64,000 nt of DNA from Vermamoeba vermiformis (lineage: Eukaryota; Tubulinea; Echinamoebida): contig JBEWZL010000239.1 in the NCBI GenBank assembly GCA_045837725.1, positions 1 to 64,000 of the forward strand. The letters run 5' to 3'. The notes beneath the pieces are model-generated. The model saw only the letters and a list, made by a program, of their open reading frames with translations. It had not been told where the DNA came from and ran no database searches. How positions within the stretch are numbered: the stretch's first letter is position 1; the number at the start of each line of letters is the position of its first letter. The translations under genes were made by a program, and so were the position numbers. Shown here in pieces: positions 1 through 11,993 of the stretch.

Positions 1-1150
1 AACACTAAGAGCAATGGTCCTTTGCAGGGTTATCAAAGGCAGAGAGAACCTCAGCATTCTGCGATCCAGGACATCAAACATTTTCAACATGGGGGCATGT
101 CAATCCCACAAACTTCAACAAAAACCACCTGCAACCAATGTAGAAAGATATATCCACCAACTATCACTCATACAGACACTAAATTTGTTTGTACAAAAAT
201 GAATATTCAAAATATTTATTTGTATATTCAAAAAATACAGCTTCGACTTGTCTGGATCTGCTTAACCAGCTCTTGCTGCCTTCTTTTGACCTGACAACTA
301 GTATTAGAGCACTGTAGTTAATTATTTGAGTGCGTTTTCAAACTTACCAGTGGTCACTGAAGCTCCACACAGATTGATCCTGGATCGTGCACGAGCCTCT
401 GGATCGGCAAAAACTCATGTACTATTTATCCTACAAGTATGACATTAATTTTACCATAATACTCATATTATTGTCACTATGAATTGATACTTACTGGCTC
501 GAACTGCTAACAAAAAGTTATAAAGTTTTTGGTAACGGCTAGATTTGATTTTATTAAATATTTATTTTATTATATAGTAGCAGATAATGCCACCAGTTTA
601 ACCACATAGTGTAGTTAATATTTATATTAATATTCTTGGATTACTTACTTTACTGGAAGCCACCAGACTGAAATTGGCAAATCCTGATCTCGATCCAACA
701 TCGGCTGACCATCGGATCCTCACCAATGGGCCCTCTCCTTGACCTCTTACATATTTGAATAGTAGCACACTACTGATGTGCCCCTTGAGAAGTGTATTAG
801 GAGGTTGGCAGTGCGTGCATTGGTCAGATTTTAATGAGCATCGATCACGTGCTTGACCAAAAAAAGATTTTTTTGTTCATTTTCTGTTACATTCAACTTG
901 CCAACAACACCACTATATAATGTATAAGAACACCTGTATTTGGGTGGCTTCCTTTCATTGCAGCAGTAAGTAATCAAATGCGGACCCACGAAAATAAATA
1001 GTTATTATTTTTTTTTAAATATTCAAATTCAATTCTTTATTTTGTCACTCTGATGCTAATCTACCTTACTATAGCACACAAGTAATATCTGATGGCTGTA
1101 TTGGATGGTTTGGACTTATTCTGCACTGTTAGGGTTATGTAAGTCTTCAG
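1..1150. other. Gene-poor flank, no supported gene
   Basis: I see no coding exon chain here; the open frames are short and do not look like any protein. The DNA is AT-rich. It contains the first copies of a motif around TATTCAAAAT (about 203-235 and 1018-1030) that recurs in the repeat array to the right. A splice-donor-like site on the minus strand near 345-352 hints at a spliced non-coding transcript, but nothing confirms one. Confidence 0.5.
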
Positions 1151-1173
1151 GGTTATAGGTGTGAATCTTTGAC

Positions 1174-2251
1174 CGTAGTCCTTGGACTACGCTCAGTCAG
1201 GAATTCTGCATTTGACCGTAGTCCTTGGACTATGCTCAGTTGAGAATTCTGAATTTGAGCGTAGTCCTTGGACTACGGTTGTTTCATCATCTTTTCAAAC
1301 TTTTGAATAGACAAATTAGATTAATGTATATGCAAAGTAACTTACGTTCCCTTTCTCAGGTCACCTGTTATAGCTTTGGGCAGTTTCCCCCTGTTCAAAT
1401 ATGTCATGAATTCTGTATTTGAGCGTAGTCCTTGGACTACGGTTAGTTGAGAATTCTGTATTTGACCGTAGTCCTTGGACTACGCTCAAAGTATATGGTA
1501 TAACCCTGACCAGTTGTCAGGAATTCTGCATTTGAGCGTAGTCCTTGGACTATGGTTAGTCGAGAATTCTTGATTTGACCGTAGTCCTTGGACTACGCTC
1601 AGTTGGGAATTCTGCATTTGACCGTAGTCCTTGGTCTACGGTCACATTATCTTTACAAACTTTTAAATATACACTTTTAATTAATGTATATTCAAAATTA
1701 CTTATGTACCCTTCTACAGGTCATGGAGACAATTTAAGCTGCTTTGCCTGTTTTCAGGTATGTCAAGAATTCTGTATTTGAGCGTAGTCCTTGGACTACG
1801 GTTAGTCGAGAATTCTGCATATGACCGTAGTCCTTGGACTACGCTCAGTCAGGAATTCTGCATTTGACCGTAGTCCTTGGACTACACTCGAGGAATTGTT
1901 AAAGTCAATGTAGTGCCCTATGACAATGCATAGACACTATGTTTTTTTGCATATTCAAAATATTGACATTCTTTAGAGATATTCAGTTGGTGTTAGATTC
2001 GGTCGCTGCAACCTCCCACCACTCACCATAGATGACTGGCCCACATGTATAAATGAATATACATTTTACTATTTTGCATATTCAAATATTCTGACCCTTC
2101 ATGATTAGGCTGGTACACATCAGGTCTTCAAGAATTCTTTGTTTGAGCGTAGTCCTCGGACTACGGTTAGTCAAGAATTCTGCATTTGACCGTAGTCCTT
2201 GGACTACGCTCAGTCAGGAATTCCGCATTTGATCGTAGTCCTTGGACTACA
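1174..2251. repeat. Array of 14 palindromes with 43-bp spacing in a ~360-bp higher-order repeat
   Basis: The near-perfect palindrome CGTAGTCCTTGGACTACG starts at 1174, 1217, 1260, 1424, 1467, 1537, 1580, 1623, 1783, 1826, 1869, 2148, 2191 and 2234. Inside a cluster the spacing is exactly 43 bp, and each unit also carries GAATTCTGCATTTGA-like sequence. Flanks alternate between GACC...GCTC and GAGC...GGTT forms. Two or three units form a cluster, and clusters recur about every 360 bp (1174 to 1537, 1260 to 1623, 1424 to 1783). The clusters are separated by AT-rich spacers that are themselves related. A transcript could form 7-bp stems capped by CUUG. No coding frame explains the pattern. It could be a satellite, a protein-binding array or a hairpin RNA locus. 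Confidence 0.9.
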
Positions 2252-2510
2252 GTTGATCGAGAATTCTGCACTCTACCAGTTGGACGTGCATACAAATGAA
2301 TAGACATTTTGTAAGCATGCATATTCAAAATAGTTACCGATGAAACTAAGTTCCTTAACTTTAGGCTCAGTCTTCATTGTAAACCTGCCAAGGCAAATGG
2401 ATGGGAAAACAATGTTTGTGATTCAAAATTGGGAAAACAAAGATAGTACTGATTTTACGCATAATTGTATATTCAAAAATAAATAACGTTTATTCAAAAA
2501 TTTGACATTT
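1285..2510. repeat. Dispersed AT-rich spacer family between palindrome clusters
   Basis: Related segments lie near 1285-1360, 1655-1725, 1925-1975, 2045-2110 and 2290-2365. Each runs roughly as an ATAGACATTTT-like stretch, then GCATATTCAAAAT or a variant, then a pyrimidine-rich end in CAG or TAG. Two of them (ending about 1359 and 1720) continue into GTCA and then into the next palindrome cluster. They look like diverged copies of one cassette. The ends resemble 3' splice sites, but no coding exons flank them. Confidence 0.6.
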
Positions 2511-2538
2511 TCCAGGCTTTAGGCCTATAAGCCTTAAA

Positions 2539-3647
2539 TTAGCTAAGCCTAACTATATATATAATGTGTTTTGCACGAGGAGACAATCCACCGTGAACGT
2601 TCTTTGGAACTTGAACTTGAACCTCTGCTCGCCCTTTGGTTAGTAACTGTCAAATTTTTCGGTTTATGCTCAATTATACGCACCGGGTCTGCGGAGCCAT
2701 TTTCTGCTGTAACCGATGACACACATAGGTCTAGGAACATCTGTTTTATTCTCCGTACCTCTATTTCCAACCAGTCAATTAATATCTCGTTATAATACTC
2801 GTTACGAACCTGTGCAAGCCGCGAACATCACGAATCATGACGTCACCAACCTTCATTTCAATTGGTTGGAGCATTGCTTCTCCGTTATTAAGCTTCTCCA
2901 TGGCGACAGGTTTCTTCAAAGCGTGAGTGCCCTTTGCAATCTCTAAAGGACCGTTCCTAATAATAAGTACTTAGCGATTTTACTCAAATTGATACTTTAT
3001 CGGGATCTAAACTTACCAAGGATCAATTGTAACATCAACCAAAGGAAAATTGACGGCGAGCTGAAACATTGGTGTTTCGTGGTCCATATCGTGGAACAGA
3101 GACGGGGTGTCACGGTGAACTTCTTGGGTATCCTAATACGAGTCGATATAGTTATGTTAACATTACCAAAGCAATTTATCTTACTGAACCCTTGCAAGGC
3201 GTATCGACTGCTAATTGACACATGACGAAATCTTTACCAACGAGGCTAAACAAAGTTTTATCAGATCGCAATAATATTTTTGTCTAGGTGTTAAATATAA
3301 TTAAAAATATCTCCTTACCGTTCAACAATTTGCAAAATATCTTCGTTTTCATAAATTAGTGGATCTGCGAACGGGGAAACAAAGGGCAAAGTGACGTAAT
3401 ATCGGGCAGGACCTCGAGCACCTTCTTTTCCTCGTTTTTCAATGTGATAATCCAACAAAGGCAAAAACGCCGTCTTCCATGACTCTAACAAGGCAGAAGG
3501 AAAGTGATCTCTCAAGATCACATACCCGTCACGCTTCGTGATCTGAGCGAATTCCTCATGCTGTTCGCTAGTGTATTTCGCTTGAGTGCTTTCAAATGCA
3601 GCCAAACCTCGTCTCGTTGCTTCTTGCATTGCTGTTGTTGTGGTCAC
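2539..3647 (-). CDS. Phytanoyl-CoA dioxygenase (PhyH)-like Fe(II)/2-oxoglutarate oxygenase
   Basis: Six exons (3647-3319, 3245-3185, 3132-3017, 2956-2810, 2760-2684, 2633-2539) give a 274-residue protein in one frame. The iron-binding facial triad is visible: VHRDTP (His and Asp) near residue 135 and the distal His in DVRGLHRGTEN near residue 217. An LSPRAKH-type end carries the basic residue that usually contacts 2-oxoglutarate. Length and order fit the PhyH family, which hydroxylates varied small molecules; the substrate cannot be read from the sequence. No organelle signal is clear; the N-terminus MTTTTAMQEATRRG is not a strong mitochondrial presequence. The gene lies 141 bp downstream of the GPCR stop on the same strand. 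Confidence 0.85.
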
Positions 3648-3787
3648 TTGATGTCAATCAACAAAAAAGAATCTTCATTCCAATTTTTCCGGTTGCTGCC
3701 AGCGACCAAAAATAATTAAAGTTTGATATATTTATTACTTAATTACTATAGTACAATAAAATTTATGGTTATTCAACAAAATACAAA

Positions 3788-6700
3788 CTAGTTCTTCGAG
3801 TCGGCGATGGGACTGCGCATCGACTGTGCGTAAAGGTCACTAGCACTGTTAGCAGTTGGAGTCGATGTACTTCCAATGTCAAGTTCGATTGTGCCGTTCT
3901 TTTCAAACTCTGCAATTTGCTTTCGTTTCCATAACAAATCGCTTTGAAGTTTTTCTGAAGAGATATGAATATTAATGCTCGAGCCAACGTCTCGTAATAT
4001 TAAATTAACATACCAGCTTGTTTCTTGAGAGTGGCAAGAATAACGCCTTCATTCAAGGTCAAGTACATCTTCGGTGCGAAGAGAATAAGAAGTGACATGG
4101 TTGTTTCGAATAAAATGCCGGCAGTGACAGCGATTGCGATTGAATCAGGGTCTGCGAGAACTGAAGCGACAGGAACAACAACGAACAATGTCAGAGTAGC
4201 GTTGTAAATCTACGGACAATTAGTTATGCTGAAACCAACCAAGAGTGAGAGTACTCACGGAAAAGGCCAAATGCTTGCTCTCGTTGTAGTTTTGAGGCAA
4301 CTTGCGAGTCTTAATAGCCAAGAAACAACCGAACAACAGCAAGGCACAGTTGAAAGCCAGCAAGGCGTACAAGAACCCAGGAGTGCTGCTGTGACATTCG
4401 TAGGTGATGTTTTCAGTGCTCGAATCCAAGTCGATGACCACACGTTCCAAGTAGGGGAAGAAAATGAACCAGAACAACATTACCAAAGCCTCAACACTGA
4501 CGAGGACAGCAACGGCCTTAAGCAAAGTAGCGTCGCGGATCTATGTGAAGGTTAAGGTTAAACCTGATCAGGACTTAAATTAGCGAGCTTACCGTCATTG
4601 GCTTCACACTATTCACGGTGAATAATCTCCACAAGCGCCACTCTTTAGCGAAGAACGAGCCATACATCATAGCGAAGCCCAAGCATAACAACCAAACTCG
4701 CAAGACGCAGAAACCATCGCCAGTCTGAAGCCAAAAGTAGGTGGACACGTAACAGAGAATGGCACCAATAACGATAACCCAACAGAGCACAGGACTAGCC
4801 TTACGAATGACAGAGTGATTTCGCTTGACTATCAAAATGACCAGCAGAGCTATTGACAAAGCAATCAGCACTGATGCCAAGACGTAGATTGAGATGCGCA
4901 AGGGCTGTTTGACATCGTTGACTTGTAAACAGTGGTACTCGGACTCAACCAAGTAGGCTTGGGAACCGTCATTACATTGGCTAATGACGATGGTAAAGTT
5001 CACGTCTTCGGGGCCACTTGGAATGGTATTGAAGTTGACAGTAACGGCAGACTCAGGACTGGCGAGAATCTTCAACAACTTGAACTGAGCAACGCCATTG
5101 TCACCAACTTCTTGCTCGACAACACCTTTCAGCACGGCCGCATCCGAAACAGTTACTTGAATTAAAAGATCGCGCGCCTGCTTGACAACCTGCGAGAACT
5201 TGTCGATGACCTGCACGTCGATGGTGAAGAGTTCAGACGATGCCAATGCGCTAGGAGGAGAGGTTGAGAATTGAAGTCGAGAAGAAGCAGTAGCAATGTC
5301 ATTGCCAAACAGTGCCGAATTTCCAGAGTACGTGCAAGCCGTACAAAGATCGTTGCCCAAACTGAAGTCGCAAATAGAACTGTCGGTAACTTGGAAGAAG
5401 AAGGCACCACCGCCAATATCAGCTTGGTTCGAAGTGAGCTGCGCGTTAGTCATATTCAGGCAGCTCGTCACGTATTGACTGAGTGCATAAGCTCCGCCAC
5501 TACGAGCGGTGTTGTTGAAGAAGCGTGAGTCCGTGAGAACAGGTTTGGAATAGGCGTCTTGATAGACAGCGCCGCCGTAAAAAATGGCAGAGTTTGACTC
5601 AAAGTCCACATTCGTTAGCTCGGCCCTGCTCTGATCCGCGAAGTACACAGCACCACCACTACAAAACGTTAATAGGGATTCAGTTTTCAAAGTAAGATAC
5701 GTACTAGCTGGCTGAGTTGCCACTAAACTTAGCGTTGGATAAACGTAGTTGGGAGCCAACGGTGGTTTGAATAGCACCTCCATTGCCTGCCTCGTTCTGT
5801 AGTAAAGACAAATGAGCCAAGAAATTGCCAGCAAGAAAGCACATTGCAAACATACGTTGCTAAAAACAGCGCCGTCGATATCAATTATGGCCAGACCAGC
5901 GGAAACTAGAGCACCAGCGGAGGATACAGCTACGTTGTTTTCAAAAGTGCAATTGCGGATGTAATAACTAATTAAGCTAATTTAGTACTGGGACAAGGTA
6001 GTAGGACTACGAATCCGGATTTAGACTTACGTAGTAGTATCGCCCGTTTCGCCAGAGAAGGCAGCAGCACGAAAAGCGGTATTGTTTTTAAGCAAACTAT
6101 CAACGATAGTCAAATTTTGACTTCCCACAAAGTCGACACCAGCGGAAATGAATCCTGATCGGCAAGAATCGAAGACGCAATTCTTAATTAATGTGGGACC
6201 AGAAGCTGCTATGCCACCTCCTTGTTGCTAAGAATATGTGTCAGTTGAGTTTAATTAGTATATCGGCACGCCGAAAATCTGCGTAGATCTCTTTTGACAT
6301 AATTTAACCCGGCTTTCAGCAGTATATATTTATATTAATGAGGCCAGAAGGTCGTTCATCAACGAAAGAATCACTTACTTGAGCATAATTGTCGTAAAAG
6401 TAACTGTCCTGAACAGTGGTCTGTAAGTCCGAGAAAGATGACACTCCACCTCCGGAGCCACCAGAGTTACCGCTAAAGTAGCAATTCTTTATCAACGAGA
6501 CACCGTTGGTCGTAGTTCTGATACCACCACCTGCGTTGTTGGCGATATTGTTGAGGAAAGTGCAGTTGTCGAAAACGGATTGCGTGTCACCAAAAGTGTA
6601 AACGCCACCGCCGTAGAGAGCCGAATTGTTTTGGAAAAGCGTGTTGCGGACAGTGTAAACAGCACTACCACCTATTCATTCGAATGAGGTCACAAAATGA

Positions 6701-7994
6701 CATAAGTAAAAAAAATTCTAAATTTGGGTTTTTAATTAAAAGAGTGTTACCATCATCGATGCCACCACCAAAGCTGCTGTAGCCATCTCGGAAAGTGCAT
6801 CCCTCGATTAGCATCTTTGAGCCGTCTTCGGGCACCACTACACAAAGAGAGAACATTGTTAATTGTTTAGTATCATGTGATTTCGAAATTGATGCAATGA
6901 TACAAAATACGAAACACAAAATCCCATGTGGACAAAAGCGATGAGCCAATTTATAGTGTATATAATAAGAAATTGAACCTATCTACTTACGTGCTCCTCC
7001 CCAACCTCCTTCGCTGCTCATGCATCCGGCAAAGATCGAGTCTCGTAGAGTAACTTCGCTCTGAGTAACGAACATGGCTCCAGCAATGCCAGCACGACAG
7101 TTAATAAATTGGCTACGCTCAATGGTTGCAGTACCGTTCTGTAAAATAAAAAAAGGAAAAGTTAAATTTAGAACGTGACCCTTGGTGAAAACTCGACTTG
7201 ACTGTGCAGTCCACTGCAATCGTTAAGATGATGCGATGTCCGATGATTATATTATATGTTTTAGGTAATTTGATTGCGATATAGTTAATCAAAAGCAGCG
7301 GGCAGATCGTGCACGTCGTTTGTCCACATTTTGATAATTTGCTTTGGATAAAAATGGTGCTTACCCTATCAATATAAATGGCTCCACCTGGTGCATTGTC
7401 AACATTTCCATTGGCTTTGCAAGCATCAAATTTGACGTCGGTAATGTTAACGACCGCATTCACGATCATAGCGCAACCTCCGGTCAATTTGTTTGAGCCC
7501 GCATATCCGGAGGCACTTCCTTGTCTTAGAGTCATTGCCGACACTGCAGTGTTGACAACTCCATCGAAAATAAAAGCGCGGCCTGAAAACAAAATCATTA
7601 GTACTGTTTCTCCGCGCGTGGATGTTCGCTACGGCTAGCTTACCTGCATTGGCCAAATCAATTATAGTGCTATCGATACCTGCACCTATTATAGTGACCC
7701 CACTAGGCACGACAAGCTCTCTGAAGTCGGTGCCAGTGTACGTTCCCGCAGCAACTGAGATGACATCTCCTGAAACGGAGTGTTGCAATGCGTTGCGTAA
7801 TGTAGCGCATGCCGTGGAGCTGCAATCATTGCTCGTATCTGTTCCTGTTGTTGAAACGAATCTCTGGGTTCCTAATCATGAAATTTTATTAGCTGATTGC
7901 TCTGGGTGGATGGCGTTTCGTAAATGATATTACCAATGCTCCAATGGAGCGATAATATGAAACATATAGCAACTAAAATGTGCTTTTGTTGCAT
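3788..7994 (-). CDS. Class C (GABA-B-like) GPCR with a beta-helix/PMP-type ectodomain
   Basis: Thirteen exons (first 7994-7934, last 3954-3788) sum to 1048 residues. The start MQQKHILVAICFILS opens a signal peptide. Residues about 25-660 hold repeated turns such as NNTARSGGAYA, GGAVY, GNSGGSGGGVSS and the NG/NN-rich ladders typical of right-handed parallel beta-helix and polymorphic-membrane-protein repeats. Next comes a short beta domain, then seven hydrophobic helices. RVWLLCLGFAMMYGSFFAKE and EWRLWRLFTVN match TM3 and intracellular loop 2 of the 7tm_3 family. A charged, coiled-coil-like tail (EKLQSDLLWKRKQIAEFE) follows, as in GABA-B receptors. It should sit in the plasma membrane and signal through G proteins. 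The usual ligand-binding Venus-flytrap domain is replaced here. The ligand is unknown. Confidence 0.85.
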
Positions 7995-8574
7995 CTTGGA
8001 TGGTTGTAATTGCAAAAAACGTTGGTTTTTTCGTACTTATTCGCGACGTGTCAAGCTCGTCAGTTGTGATGCCGCAATTTGTAAAACCTGCTCGTTTCTA
8101 AATCAGGCGAAGTGGGCCTGGAAAATGTCCCACAGCTCGTTCTCCAGGTACGCACACCGAGGATTGCCCACCAAGTATTCGGTTTCCAAATCCGGTTCGG
8201 ATTTTGCAAGCTCCACTTATCCTTTCTCGTGGCAGTCTGGAAACTCGAATAACGAGTTGATGCATATAATTTATGGTGCTGTTCTTTGCTACTACCTATG
8301 CAATTGAAATGCATCGTTTTTGTTTGAGTTCAAAATTTAAATTCCAAATCTCGTCAAAATTCAAACAAAAAATGGCCACAATCATGACATTATTTGTTGG
8401 AAGAGAGCGAGCTAGAAATAAAATTACTAATCATATAAAAAAATATTGAACAGATCTATTTTTGGAGGTTACCTTTCTTTCTTTTGGATGGACGACCGCC
8501 ATTTTAATGTCGTGAATCTTTGGTATGCGTCATTTGTGATTTTGTTTGCAAAATGTGTTTGCTCATCTATTAAT
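7995..8574. other. Spacer between SLX4 and the GPCR gene, with a possible coding relic
   Basis: This 580-bp gap lies between two minus-strand genes. On the minus strand, about 8236-8095, one frame reads NSLFEFPDCHEKG, then a stop codon, then a protein-like segment ending YLENELWDIFQAHFA and a stop. This looks more protein-like than chance, but it has no start or splice sites that fit. An 84-codon frame on the same strand (8314-8060) covers the same DNA. I see no RNA gene. The remainder is AT-rich and should contain the GPCR promoter. Confidence 0.35.
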
Positions 8575-11500
8575 TTATTTATTTACACGAGTTCCGTTTT
8601 TTTCAGTCTTCTTGCGCGGTTTCTTACTCTTATCCACCCAAGTCACCCCCTGCAATGTGTTAATATCGCTGCTAGCGAAACAACCGACGCACAACTTACT
8701 TTTTTACGCATGAAATCCTTCAGAAATTCTTTGGAGCAAACGATATCCTGTTTTTTTAGCATGCTTTGTAATTCGCCAAGCTCCAAAGGCTAAATTAATG
8801 GCATCAGTAAAGATTGGACTTAGGACTGGTATAAATGTAATTCTCACCCCGTATTCGAGGATCTTTTCCCACAGCGGTATGTTTGCCTTGATGAACTTGG
8901 CGATCTTGGATTCCAGTTTAGTCTTGTCATCTTCGCTCAAACTGTCTTCGGCATCTTTTTTGCTCTTCTTGGCTGGTGGAGAATCCGCGTCATCTTCACG
9001 TTTCCTTTTCTTCTCGACTAAAGGAGCTTCACAAGCGGTCAGATTGGTCCGGGATGCGTGCTTGTCTTACCATTCGATCGCAATTTCCATAATTGTTGGA
9101 GCTGATCCACCATAAACGCTTTAGTTCCAGGCTTTATTCCGAACTTCGATACTTCAGCCTTCAAAATTCATGAGTGCCAAGTTACATCAAATATTTGTTA
9201 CCTTCAACTGCTCTAGTGACATAGCGTCATAATCGGGTACATTAGAGGGTTTTGAAGTCGACTCTTCGTGGTCGCTGCCAACCGACGATGACAACGAGGA
9301 CCTCTTGCGACTGAAGAACGGCTTGTCTTCTTCGTTGTCAACCGCGATGGGTGCCATGAATCCTCCTTCATTCTCATTGGCGTTTACGGGTGTGGGCAAT
9401 GAACTGCTGAACGCTGAGTCAAAGTCGTCTTCGCTGTCTATGCTCGTGTTAACTCGGTACTGCCTGCGAACTGCATCAATTTTTTTGTCTTTTTCTACGG
9501 TTAAGCGCCCAATCTGTTAATGTGTAAGTGCTTATTAGCTAATCGTGGTGACATATTAAGTACCTCTTTGTAGTATTCATCTTTAAGTATTTTCATTTTG
9601 ATTGCCAGTTCGCGCTTTTTGGTCTGGATCAAGCGTTGGTATTCAAGCACAATTTCTGTCACTTTGTCGGCTACGACTCGGTCTTCTTCGCTTGGACTCG
9701 ATTGATCTATTCTCGGCAACGCCTTTGGCGTAGTAGCGTGGTTTGCTGCCTTGGACATCACTGCTGGAGGATCGGCACGAGAAGGCGGACATTCCATAAA
9801 TTGACTGAGACTGACAATTGTTGTCGTGTCGTCTACACCGTGCGCTGGGCTTGATTGTTGCGGCGCTGTTAAGTCGATTGTCCGCTGTTGATTCGTGATT
9901 GTAGTTCGCTTCGGTTTGCTCAAAAACGGATGGACAACCTCGTCGGCCAGAGCTTCGTAACTCACGTATTGATTCTCACTTTCCCAATCGTCGAGCATTG
10001 AGTTCAGTTCTTCTTCTTGTTCTCTAACCGCTCGGACTTTTTGTGTGCTCGTAATATGTGGGGGAGTTGCAACGTTGATTTCTATTGGCTTAGAAACCGC
10101 CTTCTCGGCTTCCACTGCCTTTGGTATATCAGGTTTGGGTTTGGGTTTTGGTTTTGCAAACACGGGCGCTTCTGTTTCTTCATTGCACTCTGTTTCTTCT
10201 TCTTCGTCAGCTTCTTCTAGCTTCTCTTTACGATCGTCTAGTATTTCGGCCATAAACAATAATTGTGACGATTGTGTCTCTTCATCCGTTAAGATAACAG
10301 TTTTCTGCTTGATTGATTCAACAGCCACTAATCTTTCAGCCAATTTCAACGGTGGTCTAGCTTCTCGTTGGGAGGACGGAATGACATCGGTATTAAACAT
10401 GGTATCAGTCAAATCAACATCTACATCGCCGGCTTGTAGAGTCCAAATTGAAGGCGAGGTCTCCGCAGATTTCCTGGAAAAGTTAGTAACTCGGCTCGCG
10501 CAACTAAACATTCGTACTTATATTTGTCCTGTAAAGCACTTTGTTTGATCTGAGGGGTTGATGGGATATCGTCGGCGAGCAGTTCTTCCTCTAGATTGAA
10601 TGACTTCTCCGGAGTATTTTTTGCACTGAAGCCTGCTAAGTCGCGTGGTGTTGATCCGTTGCTGCTCGGAGGAGAAGAGATTTTCTCTGAGGCACTCAAT
10701 GCCATGGCCAACATGATTTTCTCTTCGGCTTCGTCTTTTGGTACATCACCAGATAAGCGCAGCTCGTTCATTTTCTTCGGTTTAATGGGCGTTTTGAAGT
10801 CGTCATCTGAACTCAGTTCAGAAGGTAAGTTGTCGAAGTACGCTGAAGTTACGACTTTCTTTTTCCTTGGTTTCTTCTCCTTAACCTCTGGAGGGGACTT
10901 TTTTTGTAAGTTCAGTTGCGCTATGTCCATCACAACGTTCTTCTTTTTAGTGCCGCTTGCCTTGCTACTTGTCCTCGATAGTGGCTTTGCAGGTGTAGAT
11001 TGCATCGGTCGTACAACTGGTTTTCCGACAAGCTGCTCTTGCAGTGTCTTCAGCTGGCTTGGACTAACATTGTTTTTCTTCGCGCACGCCTTCAAATGAG
11101 TCATTCTTCCCTTGATCTTCAACGTACTAAAGTCTTTGCTGCAAATAAGACAAAACCATTGCGGATCAATGATTGATCCGTAGGTTCCCTGCGGCTGTTC
11201 TTCGACTGCTGAAGTGCTGCCTTGACTTTCATTGCGATTCTGCGACTCCGAATCGTCGACGCATCTATTTACATGCTGCGCGCGTCTGGCTTCGTTATAC
11301 TTTGTCAAATCCTTGCTGCAGATGATGCACAAAAACTTTTCAGTACTTAACGAGGCATTCTCTTGAGTATCGATGCACTTGTTGACGTGTGACTCTCGTT
11401 GCTTAATCGTAAAGAAATTAGCCTTGAACAGAAACTAGTCCCACTTTGCTTACCGCTGCATCCAATTCCGATATATCGGTATTGCAGATTACGCAGTGAT

Positions 11501-11993
11501 CTTCGGGTGAGATAATTAAGGAGAACAACTGCTCGAAAGCTTCGTCCCTCCCTTCTTTGTCCTCCAGGTCCTCTTGATCTTTCTCCGCTGCCTTGCTATC
11601 AAAAGGTATTGTCTCGTTCAATGAATCATTTGCGGGAATGCTGTACAGCTGCGAGACACGTTGGCTGCTCTCAATCTCCTCGACACTTTCGTCGTTGTCG
11701 GAATTGTTGTTATTCATCGGTCGTGACGCTTTGATATTGTTATTATTTTTGTCTTTGTGTTCCATTCCTGTAAGGTGAATATAAATATGAGAAAATTAAC
11801 AAATTATCAATTGGTTAATGTTTTCCCTACCTATTCGCGTCCTTTGTGCGGCATCTACGTGCTTTAGCGCTTTTTTCGCGAGTTTAACCTTTTTCTCGAA
11901 TTCTTGTAATTTTACCTTCGCTTGTGATAATTTATCTTTCGAGTGAGCGCTAGATGTTTCAGATGTATCGACTCGAATTGTTGGGGAAGTCAT
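8575..11993 (-). CDS. SLX4: SLX4-like structure-specific endonuclease scaffold
   Basis: Nine exons (11993-11831, 11767-11454, 11401-10518, 10473-9564, 9513-9202, 9158-9071, 9017-8848, 8789-8700, 8649-8575) give 1001 residues. Three UBZ4-type fingers stand near the N-terminus: CVICNTD...HVNKC, CIICSKD...HVNRC and CLICSKD...HLKAC. A long acidic, low-complexity middle follows. Next is a SAP-like helix pair (YDAMSLEQLKAEVSKFGIKP) and a final IPLWEKILEYGPLELGELQ segment like the conserved C-terminal SLX1-binding domain of SLX4. Known role: nuclear platform for SLX1 and other nucleases in Holliday-junction and crosslink repair; UBZ4 binds ubiquitin. No BTB domain is seen. The first exon is coiled-coil-rich. 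Splice frames all agree. Confidence 0.85.

Noticed and set aside
14-294. Short plus-strand open frames at the left end
   Set aside because: They are 62-90 codons long, overlap each other, contain TATTCAAAAT repeat sequence and have no protein-like composition or splice partners.
1174-2251. CRISPR array
   Set aside because: The repeats are regular, but the units are palindromes with conserved spacers in a eukaryotic genome. Spacers are related to each other and no cas genes are present.
7995-8307. Plus-strand frame of 127 codons near 7924-8307
   Set aside because: It covers the GPCR signal-peptide exon in antisense and has a Cys/Lys/Ser-rich, non-protein-like composition.
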